This document shows, one piece after another, positions 17,684-25,733 of a stretch of DNA of 35,477 bases. Positions within the stretch are counted from its first letter, which is position 1, and each line of letters starts with the position of its first letter. The notes under the pieces were generated by a model. The model saw nothing but the letters and a program-made list of their open reading frames with translations. It ran no database searches and was not told the origin of the DNA. The translations under genes were made by a program, and so were the position numbers. Source of the stretch: DASQUK01 sp046723645 (GTDB lineage: Bacteria > Actinomycetota > Acidimicrobiia > Acidimicrobiales > VFJN01); NCBI GenBank assembly GCA_046723645.1, contig JBKOUY010000007.1:1-35477 (forward strand), read 5' to 3'.

Positions 17684-18979
17684 TCATGGGTTCCGCCCCC
17701 GCCCCGCCGTCGCCACGAGCAGCGTGGCTCCGATGGCGGCCGCGAGCAGCGATGCCGCCAGGATCGCGACCTTCGCCTGCTCCTCGAGCAGCTCGCTGCG
17801 GAACGCCAGGCCGGTGACGAAGATCGACACCGTGAAGCCGATGCCCGCGAGCGCGCTCACCGCCACGATGCCGGGCCAGGTGACGCTGTCCGGGAGCCGG
17901 GCGATCCGCAGTCGTACGGCCAGCCACGTGAAGCTGGTGATGCCCACGACCTTGCCGATCACCAGTCCAAGCACGATGCCGCCGGCCACCGCTGATGTGA
18001 GGGCGTCGCCGACGGTGTCGCGACTCAGAGATATACCGGCGTTGGCCAGGGCGAACAGTGGAAGGACGACGAAGCTCGTCCAGGGGTGGAGTTGGTGCTC
18101 GAGCCACTCGACCACCGAGACGGCCTCCCGGGCTGCCGTCGCTGTCTGCCGGGCCGCCTCGTACGAGGAAACGTCGGCCAGCTCGGCGGCGTCGATCAGC
18201 TCGGGCCGCCGGATCGCTTGGGTCGGCGTCATGAGGCCCAGCGCGACGCCGACGAGCGTGGCGTGGACCCCCGATTCGTGGAGCGCGAGCCAGAGGGCCG
18301 CCCCAACCACCGCGTAGGGCACGATCGAACTGATGCCCGCACGCCGCATGACCGCCACGGCCAGCGCCAGCGCAACGGACGCAAGCAGCGCCTCGCCCCG
18401 GATCGCACCGCTGTAGAAGACGGCGATGACGACGATGGCGCCGATGTCGTCGACGATCGCCAGGGCCAGCAGGAACAGCTTGAGCGATGGCGACACCCAG
18501 CGGCCCATCAGGGTCAACACGCCGACGGCCAGGGCGATGTCGGTCGCCATCGGGATGCCCCATCCGTCGGCGGCCTGCCCGCCGGCGTTGAGCGCCGTGT
18601 AGATCAGGGCGGGCGCCAGCATGCCGCCCAGGGCCGCACACACTGGCAGCATCGCCCGGCGCCGGTCACGCAGCTCGCCCTCGACCAACTCCCGCTTGAT
18701 CTCGAGGCCCACGACGAAGAAGAAGAAGACCATGAGGCCGTCGTTGATCCACTCACGGAGGTCGAGGTCGAGCTCCCGGTCGCCCAAGGACACGGCCAAA
18801 TGCGTGTTCCACAGGTCGTCGTAGGAGGCGTCCCACGGGGAATTGGCCCACAGCAGGGCGACGATCGCGGCGACGACCAAGGCGACGCCGCCGGCGGCCT
18901 CGGTGTGGAGGAAGTCGATGAGCGGCCGGATCAGCCGGTGCCTGTCGTTGACGTCAGAGGCGATGCGCTCAGGAGACAT
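17684..18979 (-). CDS. nhaA: Na+/H+ antiporter NhaA
   Basis: This membrane protein exchanges sodium for protons to keep internal pH and sodium in range. It has 431 residues and about twelve helices. The family's functional sites are present: GIPMATDIALAVGVL holds the unwound-helix-IV threonine-aspartate, and AIVDDIGAIVVIAVF holds the paired ion-binding aspartates of helix V. The amphipathic start PLIDFLHTEAAGGVALVVAAIVALLWANSPW and FFFFVVGLEIKRELVEGEL are standard NhaA phrases. A GGGAGC ribosome site lies four bases before the ATG. It is a single gene, convergent with the ROK gene and downstream of the htrA terminator hairpin. Confidence 0.94.
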   Translation of the reverse strand: MSPERIASDVNDRHRLIRPLIDFLHTEAAGGVALVVAAIVALLWANSPWDASYDDLWNTHLAVSLGDRELDLDLREWINDGLMVFFFFVVGLEIKRELVEGELRDRRRAMLPVCAALGGMLAPALIYTALNAGGQAADGWGIPMATDIALAVGVLTLMGRWVSPSLKLFLLALAIVDDIGAIVVIAVFYSGAIRGEALLASVALALAVAVMRRAGISSIVPYAVVGAALWLALHESGVHATLVGVALGLMTPTQAIRRPELIDAAELADVSSYEAARQTATAAREAVSVVEWLEHQLHPWTSFVVLPLFALANAGISLSRDTVGDALTSAVAGGIVLGLVIGKVVGITSFTWLAVRLRIARLPDSVTWPGIVAVSALAGIGFTVSIFVTGLAFRSELLEEQAKVAILAASLLAAAIGATLLVATAGRGRNP

Positions 18980-19074
18980 GTCGGCTCCCGTGGGGATGGA
19001 CCACAGAACTGCCGACCAGACTTCCCGGCACGCCGAACGGACCAGGTTAGCCGCGCCGCCCGGGGCCAGACGCG

Positions 19075-19109
19075 AGTCCGCCCCACCGAGAACCTCGGTG
19101 GGGCGGACT
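19075..19109 (-). terminator. Strong hairpin terminator downstream of the htrA-like gene
   Basis: A perfect 16-base inverted repeat, AGTCCGCCCCACCGAG (19075-19090) and CTCGGTGGGGCGGACT (19094-19109), encloses a three-base loop. It begins 25 bases past the stop of the htrA-like gene and before the nhaA start, on the strand where the htrA transcript must end. No T-run follows on the minus strand, so it may be a U-less terminator as is common in actinobacteria, or an mRNA-stabilising stem. Confidence 0.75.
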
Positions 19110-19134
19110 GCGCAGGTCGGGCGGTCAGCGCTGG

Positions 19135-20679
19135 CTAGTTGGTCGGCAGCTCGCCCAGCGTGACCTCGGCGGTCTTCTCGTCGCCGTCGCGGGTGTAGGT
19201 GATCGTCACCTTGTCTCCCGGCTCGTGGGAGCGGATGGCCGACGTGAGGTCGGAGCCGCCCGTGATCTTGGTGTCGTCCACCTTGGTGATGACGTCGCCC
19301 TCCTGCAGGCCGGCGTCGGCCGCCGGCTGGCCGTCCTCGACCTGGCCGACGACGGCCCCGCTGCCGTTCTCGGCGTCGGCGATCCTCACGCCCAGGAATG
19401 CGTGGGTCGCCTCGCCCTTCTCGACCAGCTGCTTGGCGATCGACCGGGCGGAGTCGATGGGGATGGCGAATCCGACGCCGATGTTGCCGCTCTGCGACCC
19501 GACGCCGCCGCCGCCCGCCAGCGAGGCGATGGCCGTGTTGATCCCGACCACCTCGCCGTCGGTGTTGATGAGCGCACCACCAGAGTTGCCCGGGTTGATC
19601 GCCGCGTCGGTCTGGATGGCGTCGATCACGGCCGGGGACGTCGACTGGGTCTCGCCGCCGTTGCCGAACGGCGACTCGGGCTGGTCGTTGGATAGGGCGA
19701 TGGAGCGGTCCAGGGCGCTCACGATGCCGGAGCTGACCGAGCCCTCGAGGCCGAGGGGGCTGCCGATGGCCAGCACGGTGTCACCCACATGCAGGTCGGC
19801 GCTGCTGCCGAGCTTGGCGGCAGTGAGCCCGCTCACGTCCTCGGCCTTGATCACGGCCAGGTCGGTCGCCGGGTCCCGCCCGAGGATCCGGGCATCGGCC
19901 TTGGAGCCGTCGGCGAACGTGACGGACAGCTGGCCCCCGTCGGCCGCCTGTGCCACGACGTGGTTGTTGGTCAGGATCTGTCCGTCGGAGCTGATGATCA
20001 CGCCAGAGCCCTCACCGTCGGCCCCGCCGTTCGACTCGAATGTGATCGAGACCACGCTCGGGAGCACCGCGGCGGCGGCCTGGGACAGGAGCTCGTCGGG
20101 GGCGTTGTCCTGGCTGCCACTGGCCGGCGCCGCGGACAGGCTGGTCGTGGCCGTGCCGCTGTCGTTGTCGTCGAGGTTCAGCGCCAGCAGCGCGCCGCCG
20201 GCCGCCGACCCCGCAACGAGCCCCGCCGCGGCGAGCACGGCTACGGCCCGCCGGCCCCGCCGAGAGGGAGACGGCGGGGCCGACGAGCCAACGGGCGCCG
20301 GGCCGGCTGGGGGCGGGGTGGGGGGCATGGGAGGCGCTCCCCAGCCGGCGGCGCCGTGTGTGTCGGAGGGGGCGGAGCTGGCGGACGGATCTGCGGGGGC
20401 GGAAGGGTAGGGCTGCTGGCCGCCGGCGACGGGCGGCTGCGGCAGCGTCGACGGCTCACCGGGCACCGAAGCGTGTGGTGCGGTGACGTCGTAGGGCCCG
20501 GCAACGTACGGTCCGGGCGGCGGAGGCACCGGGAACTGCCGAGGCCCGGAGAACTCAGGCGTGTCGGGCGTGTCCGGGGTGTCGGGAGTTTCGGGGGAAT
20601 CCAGGCGCTCGCCGACGGTCGTGGATGTCTGCGAGGACTGCCCCCCGGCCGCCGAGGGGGTGGTCTGGTCGTCGGTCAT
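19135..20679 (-). CDS. Membrane-anchored HtrA/PepD-like serine protease with PDZ domain
   Basis: This is an envelope quality-control protease (S1C family) of 514 residues. The first 140 residues are a cytoplasmic Pro/Ser/Gly-rich region with four threonine-proline repeats (TPDTPDTPDTPEF, about 31-43). One membrane helix follows (144-168). The trypsin-like domain carries the catalytic triad: His240 (LTNNHVV), Asp273 (ATDLAVIKAE) and Ser366 (GNSGGAL). One PDZ domain fills about 425-510 (FLGVRIADAENGSGAVV, GLQEGDVITKVDD). The layout equals that of mycobacterial PepD (Rv0983). It diverges from an OmpR-type regulator and a kinase, the same partners as in the mprAB-pepD locus, and probably belongs to their regulon. 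ATG at 20679 is chosen; an in-frame ATG lies at 20691. Confidence 0.93.
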   Translation of the reverse strand: MTDDQTTPSAAGGQSSQTSTTVGERLDSPETPDTPDTPDTPEFSGPRQFPVPPPPGPYVAGPYDVTAPHASVPGEPSTLPQPPVAGGQQPYPSAPADPSASSAPSDTHGAAGWGAPPMPPTPPPAGPAPVGSSAPPSPSRRGRRAVAVLAAAGLVAGSAAGGALLALNLDDNDSGTATTSLSAAPASGSQDNAPDELLSQAAAAVLPSVVSITFESNGGADGEGSGVIISSDGQILTNNHVVAQAADGGQLSVTFADGSKADARILGRDPATDLAVIKAEDVSGLTAAKLGSSADLHVGDTVLAIGSPLGLEGSVSSGIVSALDRSIALSNDQPESPFGNGGETQSTSPAVIDAIQTDAAINPGNSGGALINTDGEVVGINTAIASLAGGGGVGSQSGNIGVGFAIPIDSARSIAKQLVEKGEATHAFLGVRIADAENGSGAVVGQVEDGQPAADAGLQEGDVITKVDDTKITGGSDLTSAIRSHEPGDKVTITYTRDGDEKTAEVTLGELPTN

Positions 20680-20724
20680 GGGGAACAGCATGCCCACAGA
20701 ATCTGCGGACACCCTGGGTGGCGT

Positions 20725-20742
20725 CTGAGAAGTTCCTGAGAA
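20725..20742. promoter_or_regulatory. Tandem CTGAGAA direct repeats, candidate response-regulator box
   Basis: CTGAGAA occurs at 20725-20731 and again at 20736-20742, eleven bases apart, between the htrA-like gene and the two-component genes. Read on the minus strand this is TTCTCAG twice, on one face of the helix. OmpR-family regulators bind head-to-tail dimers on such repeats, and mycobacterial MprA is known to use tandem direct repeats near pepD. Binding by the regulator at 20813 is inferred. Confidence 0.55.
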
Positions 20743-20753
20743 CCGGCCGGCCC

Positions 20754-20791
20754 CCAGGAGTTGTCCAGGCTGCGTCCAGGCAGCTCCCAGG
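20754..20791. repeat. Four CCAGG repeats with exact 11-bp period
   Basis: CCAGG begins at 20754, 20765, 20776 and 20787, each exactly eleven bases after the last. The flanking bases are also partly conserved (TCCAGGC twice). The array lies directly before the start of the response-regulator gene and just right of the CTGAGAA pair. Same-face spacing suggests a multi-subunit binding site for an OmpR-type regulator, possibly autoregulatory. Confidence 0.55.
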
Positions 20792-20812
20792 TCCGCACGC
20801 CATGGTTTCCTC

Positions 20813-21598
20813 GTGACGAGCCGCGGCGGCGATACCGTCACGGTGCACCGATCGACACCCGCGATGATGACCGACGTCCTTCCCCCGACCAGTGGCCGCA
20901 CGGCCGAGGCGCGCCTCCTGGTGGTGGACGACGAGCCCAACATCGTGGAGTTGCTCTCGGCGAGCCTCCGCTACGCCGGCTTCGAAGTGGTCACGGCCAT
21001 GACCGGTGCCGAGGCGGTGTCGGCGGTGGAACGCCACCGGCCCGACCTGGTGGTGCTCGACGTCATGCTGCCGGACGTCGACGGTTTCGTCGTGCTGCGC
21101 CGGCTCAGGGCGGGGAGCCACCCGATGCCGGTGCTGTTCCTGACCGCTCGCGACGCCAACGACGACAAGGTCACGGGGCTGACGCTCGGCGGCGACGACT
21201 ACGTCACCAAGCCGTTCAGCCTCGAGGAGGTGATCGCCCGGATCCGCGCCGTGCTGCGGCGCACCCGGGTCGCGACCGGCGAGACCGGTGCGCGGCTGTC
21301 GGTCGGCGACCTGGAGCTGGACGAGGACAGCCACCAGGTCTGGCGGGCCGGCCGCGAGGTGCAGCTCTCCCCCACCGAGTTCAACCTGCTGCGCTACCTG
21401 ATGATCAACGCCGCTCGCGTGGTGTCCAAGTCGCAGATCCTCGACCACGTGTGGAGCTACGACTTCGACGGTGACGCCAACATCGTCGAGTCGTACATCT
21501 CCTACCTGAGGCGCAAGCTCGACGACGGCGGTGAGCCGCTGATCCACACCGTGCGGGGCATCGGGTACGTGCTCCGGCCGCCGCGCCCGTCACCATGA
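20813..21598 (+). CDS. OmpR/PhoB-family response regulator (MprA-like)
   Basis: This is a DNA-binding response regulator of 261 residues if started at the GTG at 20813; ATG codons at 20864 and 20867 would give a more usual short N-terminus. The receiver domain begins RLLVVDDEPNIVELL (acidic pair 39-40). The phosphorylated aspartate is Asp83 in VLDVMLPDVDG, with Thr111 (LFLTARDA) and Lys133 (VTKPFSLEE) as switch residues. The C-terminal winged helix contains VQLSPTEFNLLRYLMINAARVVSKSQILDHVW and SYISYLRRKLDD, followed by IHTVRGIGYVLR. The stop overlaps the kinase start by four bases (ATGA). Divergent htrA is the likely target. Confidence 0.93.
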   Translation: MTSRGGDTVTVHRSTPAMMTDVLPPTSGRTAEARLLVVDDEPNIVELLSASLRYAGFEVVTAMTGAEAVSAVERHRPDLVVLDVMLPDVDGFVVLRRLRAGSHPMPVLFLTARDANDDKVTGLTLGGDDYVTKPFSLEEVIARIRAVLRRTRVATGETGARLSVGDLELDEDSHQVWRAGREVQLSPTEFNLLRYLMINAARVVSKSQILDHVWSYDFDGDANIVESYISYLRRKLDDGGEPLIHTVRGIGYVLRPPRPSP

Positions 21599-23211
21599 GC
21601 CTGGGGCCCAGGAGCGTGTGGCGACGCACGCCGCTGTGGCTGCGCTTGATCACGACGGTCCTGGCGTTATCGATCGTGGCGCTCACGGTCATGGGCGTCT
21701 TTGGAGCTCGGCTGTTGCGCGGCTACCTGGTCGACCGCGTTGACGCCCAGCTCGACGCCGCGGTGCGCGTCGTGCGCGACCGGGACGAGGCCCGCGCCGT
21801 GGAGGCGGGGCCCCTGAGCCAGTACCACTTGGAAGTCCAGGACCAGACCGGAGCCGTCGTGCGGGTCGTGCCGAGCGAGCTCAGCGACACTCCTCCGCCC
21901 GAGCTGCCCGCTTTCACGTCCGGGGGGCCCCGGGAGCGGGACGCCAAGCCATTCACGGTGCCGGCGACCCACGGCAGCGGCTCGTGGCGGGCTGTCGCCC
22001 TGCCGGTCACACAATCAGGCCGCGACGTCGGCACGGTGATCATCGCCACCAGCCTCCACGACGTCGACGCCACCGTGCACCAGCTGAGCTCTATCAACCT
22101 CATCGTGGGCGCTGCGGTGATCGCCGGACTCGCGCTCGCCGCACACACGATGGTCCGCACCGCCTTGCGGCCCCTCACCAGGATCGAGCACACCGCAGCG
22201 GCCATCGCCGGCGGTGACCTGTCTCGGCGGGTGGACAATGACGACCCCACCACGGAGGTCGGCCGCCTGGGGCTCGCGCTCAACACCATGCTCGAGCAGA
22301 TCGAGACCGCCTTCAACGCCCGCCAGGCGTCGGAGGCGACCGCCCGTCGTTCGGAGGAGAAGATGCGGCGGTTCGTCGCCGACGCCAGCCACGAGCTGCG
22401 GACGCCCCTGACCTCGATCCGGGGGTTCGCCGAACTGCACCGGCAAGGGGCGGTCACCGACCCGGCCGAGGTGTCGCGGCTGCTGAACCGCATCGAGGAC
22501 GAGGCCAAGCGCATGGGCCTGCTCGTGGACGACCTGCTGCTGCTCGCTCGCCTCGACCAGCAACGACCGTTCGAGCACGCGCCCGTCGACCTGCGAGTGC
22601 TGGCCAGCGACGCCGTGGAGGCGGCCCGGGCCACGGCCCCGGAGCGCGAGATCCGCCTCGAGCTGCCCGTGGACCACGAGACCGCTGACGACCTCGTGGT
22701 GGCCGGCGACGAACCCCGGCTGCGCCAGGTGCTGTCCAACCTGCTCGACAACGCGCTCGCCTATTCGCCGGCCGAGGCACCCATCGCCGTGCTCTGCGGC
22801 CGCACGCGGCGCGAGGGCCGGGACCTCGCGTTCGTCCAGGTGCGCGACCAGGGCCCTGGGCTGGTCCCCGAGCAGGCGGAGCGGGTATTCGAACGCTTCT
22901 ACCGGACCGACCGGGCCCGCAGCCGGGCCCACGGCGGCACCGGCCTGGGCCTGTCGATCGTCGCCGCCATCACCGCCGCCCATGGCGGCTCGGTGGAGCT
23001 GGACACCGCCCCCGGCGAGGGCGCGACGTTCCGCGTCCTCCTGCCGATGCTCGCGGAGACCAGTTCCCCGCCCACGGACGACGTGTCACCCACGCCGCCG
23101 AGCGACGCACCACCGGCCGGCCTCCCCGACGAGCCACGACCCGACGAGGCGCGCCCCGACGAGCCGGATTCCGTCGAGCCGGGCCCCGCCGAACCCAGCC
23201 TGCGGCCCTGA
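21595..23211 (+). CDS. Sensor histidine kinase (MprB/BaeS-type)
   Basis: This is a membrane-bound sensor kinase of 538 residues and the partner of the preceding regulator. Membrane helix 1 is at about 17-40, an extracellular sensor region at 41-165, helix 2 at 166-186, and a HAMP domain at 187-240 (LRPLTRIEHTAAAIAGGDLSRRV). The dimerisation domain carries SHELRTP with the phosphorylated His266. The ATPase domain has NLLDNA (383-388), DQGPGL (418-423), FERFYR and GGTGLGL (447-453). An unusual tail of about 50 residues (490-538) consists of Pro, Asp, Glu and Arg, with repeated DEP(R)PDE units, and is not part of the kinase fold. Translation is coupled to the regulator. Sensing of envelope stress is inferred from the HtrA neighbour. 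Confidence 0.94.
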   Translation: MSLGPRSVWRRTPLWLRLITTVLALSIVALTVMGVFGARLLRGYLVDRVDAQLDAAVRVVRDRDEARAVEAGPLSQYHLEVQDQTGAVVRVVPSELSDTPPPELPAFTSGGPRERDAKPFTVPATHGSGSWRAVALPVTQSGRDVGTVIIATSLHDVDATVHQLSSINLIVGAAVIAGLALAAHTMVRTALRPLTRIEHTAAAIAGGDLSRRVDNDDPTTEVGRLGLALNTMLEQIETAFNARQASEATARRSEEKMRRFVADASHELRTPLTSIRGFAELHRQGAVTDPAEVSRLLNRIEDEAKRMGLLVDDLLLLARLDQQRPFEHAPVDLRVLASDAVEAARATAPEREIRLELPVDHETADDLVVAGDEPRLRQVLSNLLDNALAYSPAEAPIAVLCGRTRREGRDLAFVQVRDQGPGLVPEQAERVFERFYRTDRARSRAHGGTGLGLSIVAAITAAHGGSVELDTAPGEGATFRVLLPMLAETSSPPTDDVSPTPPSDAPPAGLPDEPRPDEARPDEPDSVEPGPAEPSLRP

Positions 23212-23282
23212 AGGGCGCTTCGGCTTCTCTCATGCCGGCGGGCTCCGGGGTCTGGGCGCGTGGCGGAATAGCTGCACCCTCC

Positions 23283-23309
23283 GCAAAGTTGCAGATACTG
23301 CAATTTTGC
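23283..23309. promoter_or_regulatory. 27-bp palindromic operator of the efflux/TetR operon
   Basis: GCAAAGTTGCAG and CTGCAATTTTGC flank ATA, forming an inverted repeat whose twelve-base arms match at eleven positions. It sits about 47 bases before the MFS gene, inside an AT-rich island that stands out in this genome. Size and symmetry fit a TetR dimer site, and a TetR gene ends the same operon. The pairing of site and regulator is inferred. Confidence 0.65.
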
Positions 23310-23316
23310 CTAGAGT
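23289..23316 (+). promoter_or_regulatory. Probable promoter of the MFS-TetR operon
   Basis: TTGCAG (23289-23294) and TAGAGT (23311-23316) are separated by 16 bases, a credible sigma-70-type pair. The -35 box and part of the spacer lie inside the 27-bp palindrome, so a bound repressor would exclude RNA polymerase. A ribosome site, AAGGA, follows shortly before the ATG at 23356. Confidence 0.5.
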
Positions 23317-23355
23317 GTCGGAAAGATACTCCGCGCCGCCGCCCGAAGGAACCGC

Positions 23356-25005
23356 ATGGAAGTGACGTCCCCCGTGTCCCCCGCCGCCCCCGCGGCCGTC
23401 GGGCTACCGCGCCGCCAGGTGCTCATCGTCTTCTCCGGGATCATGCTCGGCATGCTCCTGGCCGCGATCGACCAGACGATCGTGGCCACGGCCCTGCCGA
23501 CGATCACCGGCGAGCTCGGCGGGCTCGACCACCTGGCCTGGGTCGTCACCGCGTACCTGCTGGCGGAGACGGTCTCCACGCCGGTCTACGGCAAGCTCGG
23601 CGACCTCTACGGCCGCAAGCGCCTCTTCCAGTCGGCCATCGTCGTGTTCCTCGTCGGCAGCGCCCTGTCCGGGCTCGCGACGTCGATGGGCATGCTCATC
23701 GTCTTCCGCGCGGTGCAGGGCATCGGCGCCGGCGGCCTCATCGTGCTGGCCCAGGCGCTCATCGGCGACATCATCAGCCCGCGTGAGCGCGGGCGCTACA
23801 TGGGGTACTTCGGCGCCGTCTTCGGCGCGGCCAGCGTCGCCGGGCCACTGCTGGGCGGCTTCCTCACCGACCACCTGTCGTGGCGCTGGGTCTTCTACAT
23901 CAACCTGCCGCTCGGCATCCTGGCGCTACTCGTGACCAGCGCCGTGCTGCCCGCCACGCGCTACCGCTACCAGGTGCACATCGACTGGTGGGGCATCGCA
24001 CTGCTGTCCGGAGCCATCTCGGCGCTCGTGCTCCTGACGACCTGGGGTGGCGTCGAGTACGCCTGGGGCTCCAGCGTCATCATCGGCCTCGGCGTGCTCA
24101 TCGCCGTCCTGCTCGTCGCGTTCGTGGCGGTGGAACGGCAGGTCGCCGAGCCGGCCCTCCCCCTACGGCTGTTCCGGCTCCCGACGTTCCGCATCGCCGC
24201 CGTCGTGAGCCTGATCGTGGGCATCGCCATGTACGGCGCCATCACCTACCTGCCGACCTTCCTCCAGGTTGCGAACGGCGCGTCCGCCAGCAACTCCGGG
24301 CTCCTGATCACCCCGGTCATGGCGGGCCTGCTCAGCGCGTCGATCATTGCCGGACAGATCATCACCCGCACCGGCCGCTACCGGGTGTTCCCGATCCTTG
24401 GTATGGCGGTGGCGAGCGTCGGGCTCTTCCTGCTTTCGACCCTCGACGTGGGCAGCAGCCGTTTGGTGTCCGGCGCCTACATGTTCGTGCTGGGCGCCGG
24501 CATCGGCCTGGTGATGCAGGTCATGGTGTTGGCGGTCCAGAACGAGGCGCCCATCGCCGACATGGGTGTTGCAACCTCGACCGTCACCTTCTTCCGGACC
24601 ATCGGCGGCTCGGTCGGCGTCTCGATCTTCGGTGCGGTGTTCACCAGCCGGCTCACCCACCTCCTCGGCAGCGCCGTGCCCCAGAACCTGACGCCCGCCG
24701 CGATCAACCAACTGCCACTCGAGCAGCGGGCCCAGACCGCCAGCGCCTTCGCCGACTCCATCACGACCGTGTTCCTGTGGGCGTTGCCGCTGGTGCTGCT
24801 GGGGTGGGTGCTCACCTGGTTCCTCAAGGAACAGACCCTGCGCACGTCGTCGGGACACGTCGCCCGCGAGGCCGAGATCGCCAGCAACGGCCACGGCGAC
24901 GTGGTGGACTTGACGCCAATCGCCGCCAGGAGCAACGGGAACGGACATGCCTCCAGGACAACGAACGGAGACGGTGACCGTGAGCCCGAGCGAGACCATG
25001 CGTGA
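23356..25005 (+). CDS. MFS transporter, DHA2 family (14-helix drug:H+ antiporter)
   Basis: This is a proton-driven multidrug exporter of 549 residues with fourteen predicted membrane helices. Family signatures are visible: LLAAIDQTIVATALPTI in helix 1 (motif D1), GKLGDLYGRKRLF (motif A), the RAVQGIGAGG segment (motif B), and GAVFGAASVAGPLLGG (motif C, the antiporter motif). The last 50 residues are a hydrophilic tail rich in Gly, Asn and Asp. The ATG at 23356 follows AAGGA. The 3' end overlaps the TetR gene by 26 bases, so exporter and regulator form an operon. Substrates cannot be deduced. Confidence 0.93.
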   Translation: MEVTSPVSPAAPAAVGLPRRQVLIVFSGIMLGMLLAAIDQTIVATALPTITGELGGLDHLAWVVTAYLLAETVSTPVYGKLGDLYGRKRLFQSAIVVFLVGSALSGLATSMGMLIVFRAVQGIGAGGLIVLAQALIGDIISPRERGRYMGYFGAVFGAASVAGPLLGGFLTDHLSWRWVFYINLPLGILALLVTSAVLPATRYRYQVHIDWWGIALLSGAISALVLLTTWGGVEYAWGSSVIIGLGVLIAVLLVAFVAVERQVAEPALPLRLFRLPTFRIAAVVSLIVGIAMYGAITYLPTFLQVANGASASNSGLLITPVMAGLLSASIIAGQIITRTGRYRVFPILGMAVASVGLFLLSTLDVGSSRLVSGAYMFVLGAGIGLVMQVMVLAVQNEAPIADMGVATSTVTFFRTIGGSVGVSIFGAVFTSRLTHLLGSAVPQNLTPAAINQLPLEQRAQTASAFADSITTVFLWALPLVLLGWVLTWFLKEQTLRTSSGHVAREAEIASNGHGDVVDLTPIAARSNGNGHASRTTNGDGDREPERDHA

Positions 25006-25615
25006 GGGGCTCCGGGAGCGAAAGAAGGCGGAAACGCACCAGGCACTGGCGGCGGCCGCCCTCCGCCTCGCCGACGAACTCGGTCCCGAACGGGTGACCG
25101 TCGAGGCGATCGCCGACGCCGCCGGCGTGTCGCCCCGGACATTCTTCAACTACTTCTCGTCCAAGGAGGACGCGATCATCGGGATAGCCCCGGCGCAGTC
25201 CTCCGCCCTGCTGGCCGACCTGCTGGCCCGACCCGACGGCGAGCCGCCGCTCGATGCGCTCCGGGCCGTGGTGCTGGCCGCCGCCGAGCGGCTACAGGCC
25301 GGTGGCGACGATTGGGTTGTCCGCCACCGCCTCATCCAGAAGCACCACACGCTCGCCGTCACCAGGTCCGCCTGGTTCGCCGAGGTGGAGCGGCGCATGA
25401 CCGAGGAGATCGCCCGCCGAGCTGGCCTTGACCCGGGCGCCGACATCTACCCCGCGTTGGTCGTGAGCGCCACGCTCGGGGCCCTGAGGGTCGCGATCGA
25501 CGCCTGGCAGGAGCGCGGGCGGGTCGGCGCGCTGGAGACGCTGATCGACGATGCCTTCGACGTCCTGGCGCACGGACTCCGCCTGCCGCACCGTGTCACC
25601 AGCCAGGCCGTTTGA
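24980..25615 (+). CDS. TetR/AcrR-family transcriptional regulator
   Basis: This is a probable repressor of the preceding exporter, about 211 residues. The N-terminal DNA-binding domain is typical: KKAETHQALAAAALRLADELGPERVTVEAIADAAGVSPRTFFNYFSSKEDAI, with the recognition helix SPRTFFNYF. The C-terminal ligand domain is helical and of the mycofactocin/SACE-type (acyl-CoA-like) regulators seen with efflux pumps. I choose GTG at 24980, with GGAG nine bases upstream; ATG at 24947 and ATG at 24998 are alternatives. It overlaps the exporter gene and probably binds the palindrome at 23283-23309. Confidence 0.9.
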   Translation: MSPSETMREGLRERKKAETHQALAAAALRLADELGPERVTVEAIADAAGVSPRTFFNYFSSKEDAIIGIAPAQSSALLADLLARPDGEPPLDALRAVVLAAAERLQAGGDDWVVRHRLIQKHHTLAVTRSAWFAEVERRMTEEIARRAGLDPGADIYPALVVSATLGALRVAIDAWQERGRVGALETLIDDAFDVLAHGLRLPHRVTSQAV

Positions 25616-25644
25616 CCAGGTAGGAGAGTTTTTCGCCGTGCGTG

Positions 25645-25655
25645 GTGAAAATCAC
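25645..25655. promoter_or_regulatory. Short palindrome upstream of the acyl-CoA dehydrogenase-like gene
   Basis: GTGA and TCAC flank AAA in the only AT-rich patch of the 118-base gap between the TetR gene and the acyl-CoA dehydrogenase-like gene. The arms are only four bases, so it may be chance. It could be a regulator site or part of a promoter. Confidence 0.22.
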
Positions 25656-25733
25656 GCCTATCGTCGTGGTTGCGGCGCCCGCTTCTCCCCACCCGGTGGC
25701 GTCCTGGGGACGTCAGGTCGATAGAGGTACGTC

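Noticed and set aside
19199..20410. Plus-strand open frame of 403 codons opposite the HtrA-like gene
   Set aside because: It is Ser/Pro/Ala-rich with no recognisable domain, and the minus strand carries the complete protease triad.
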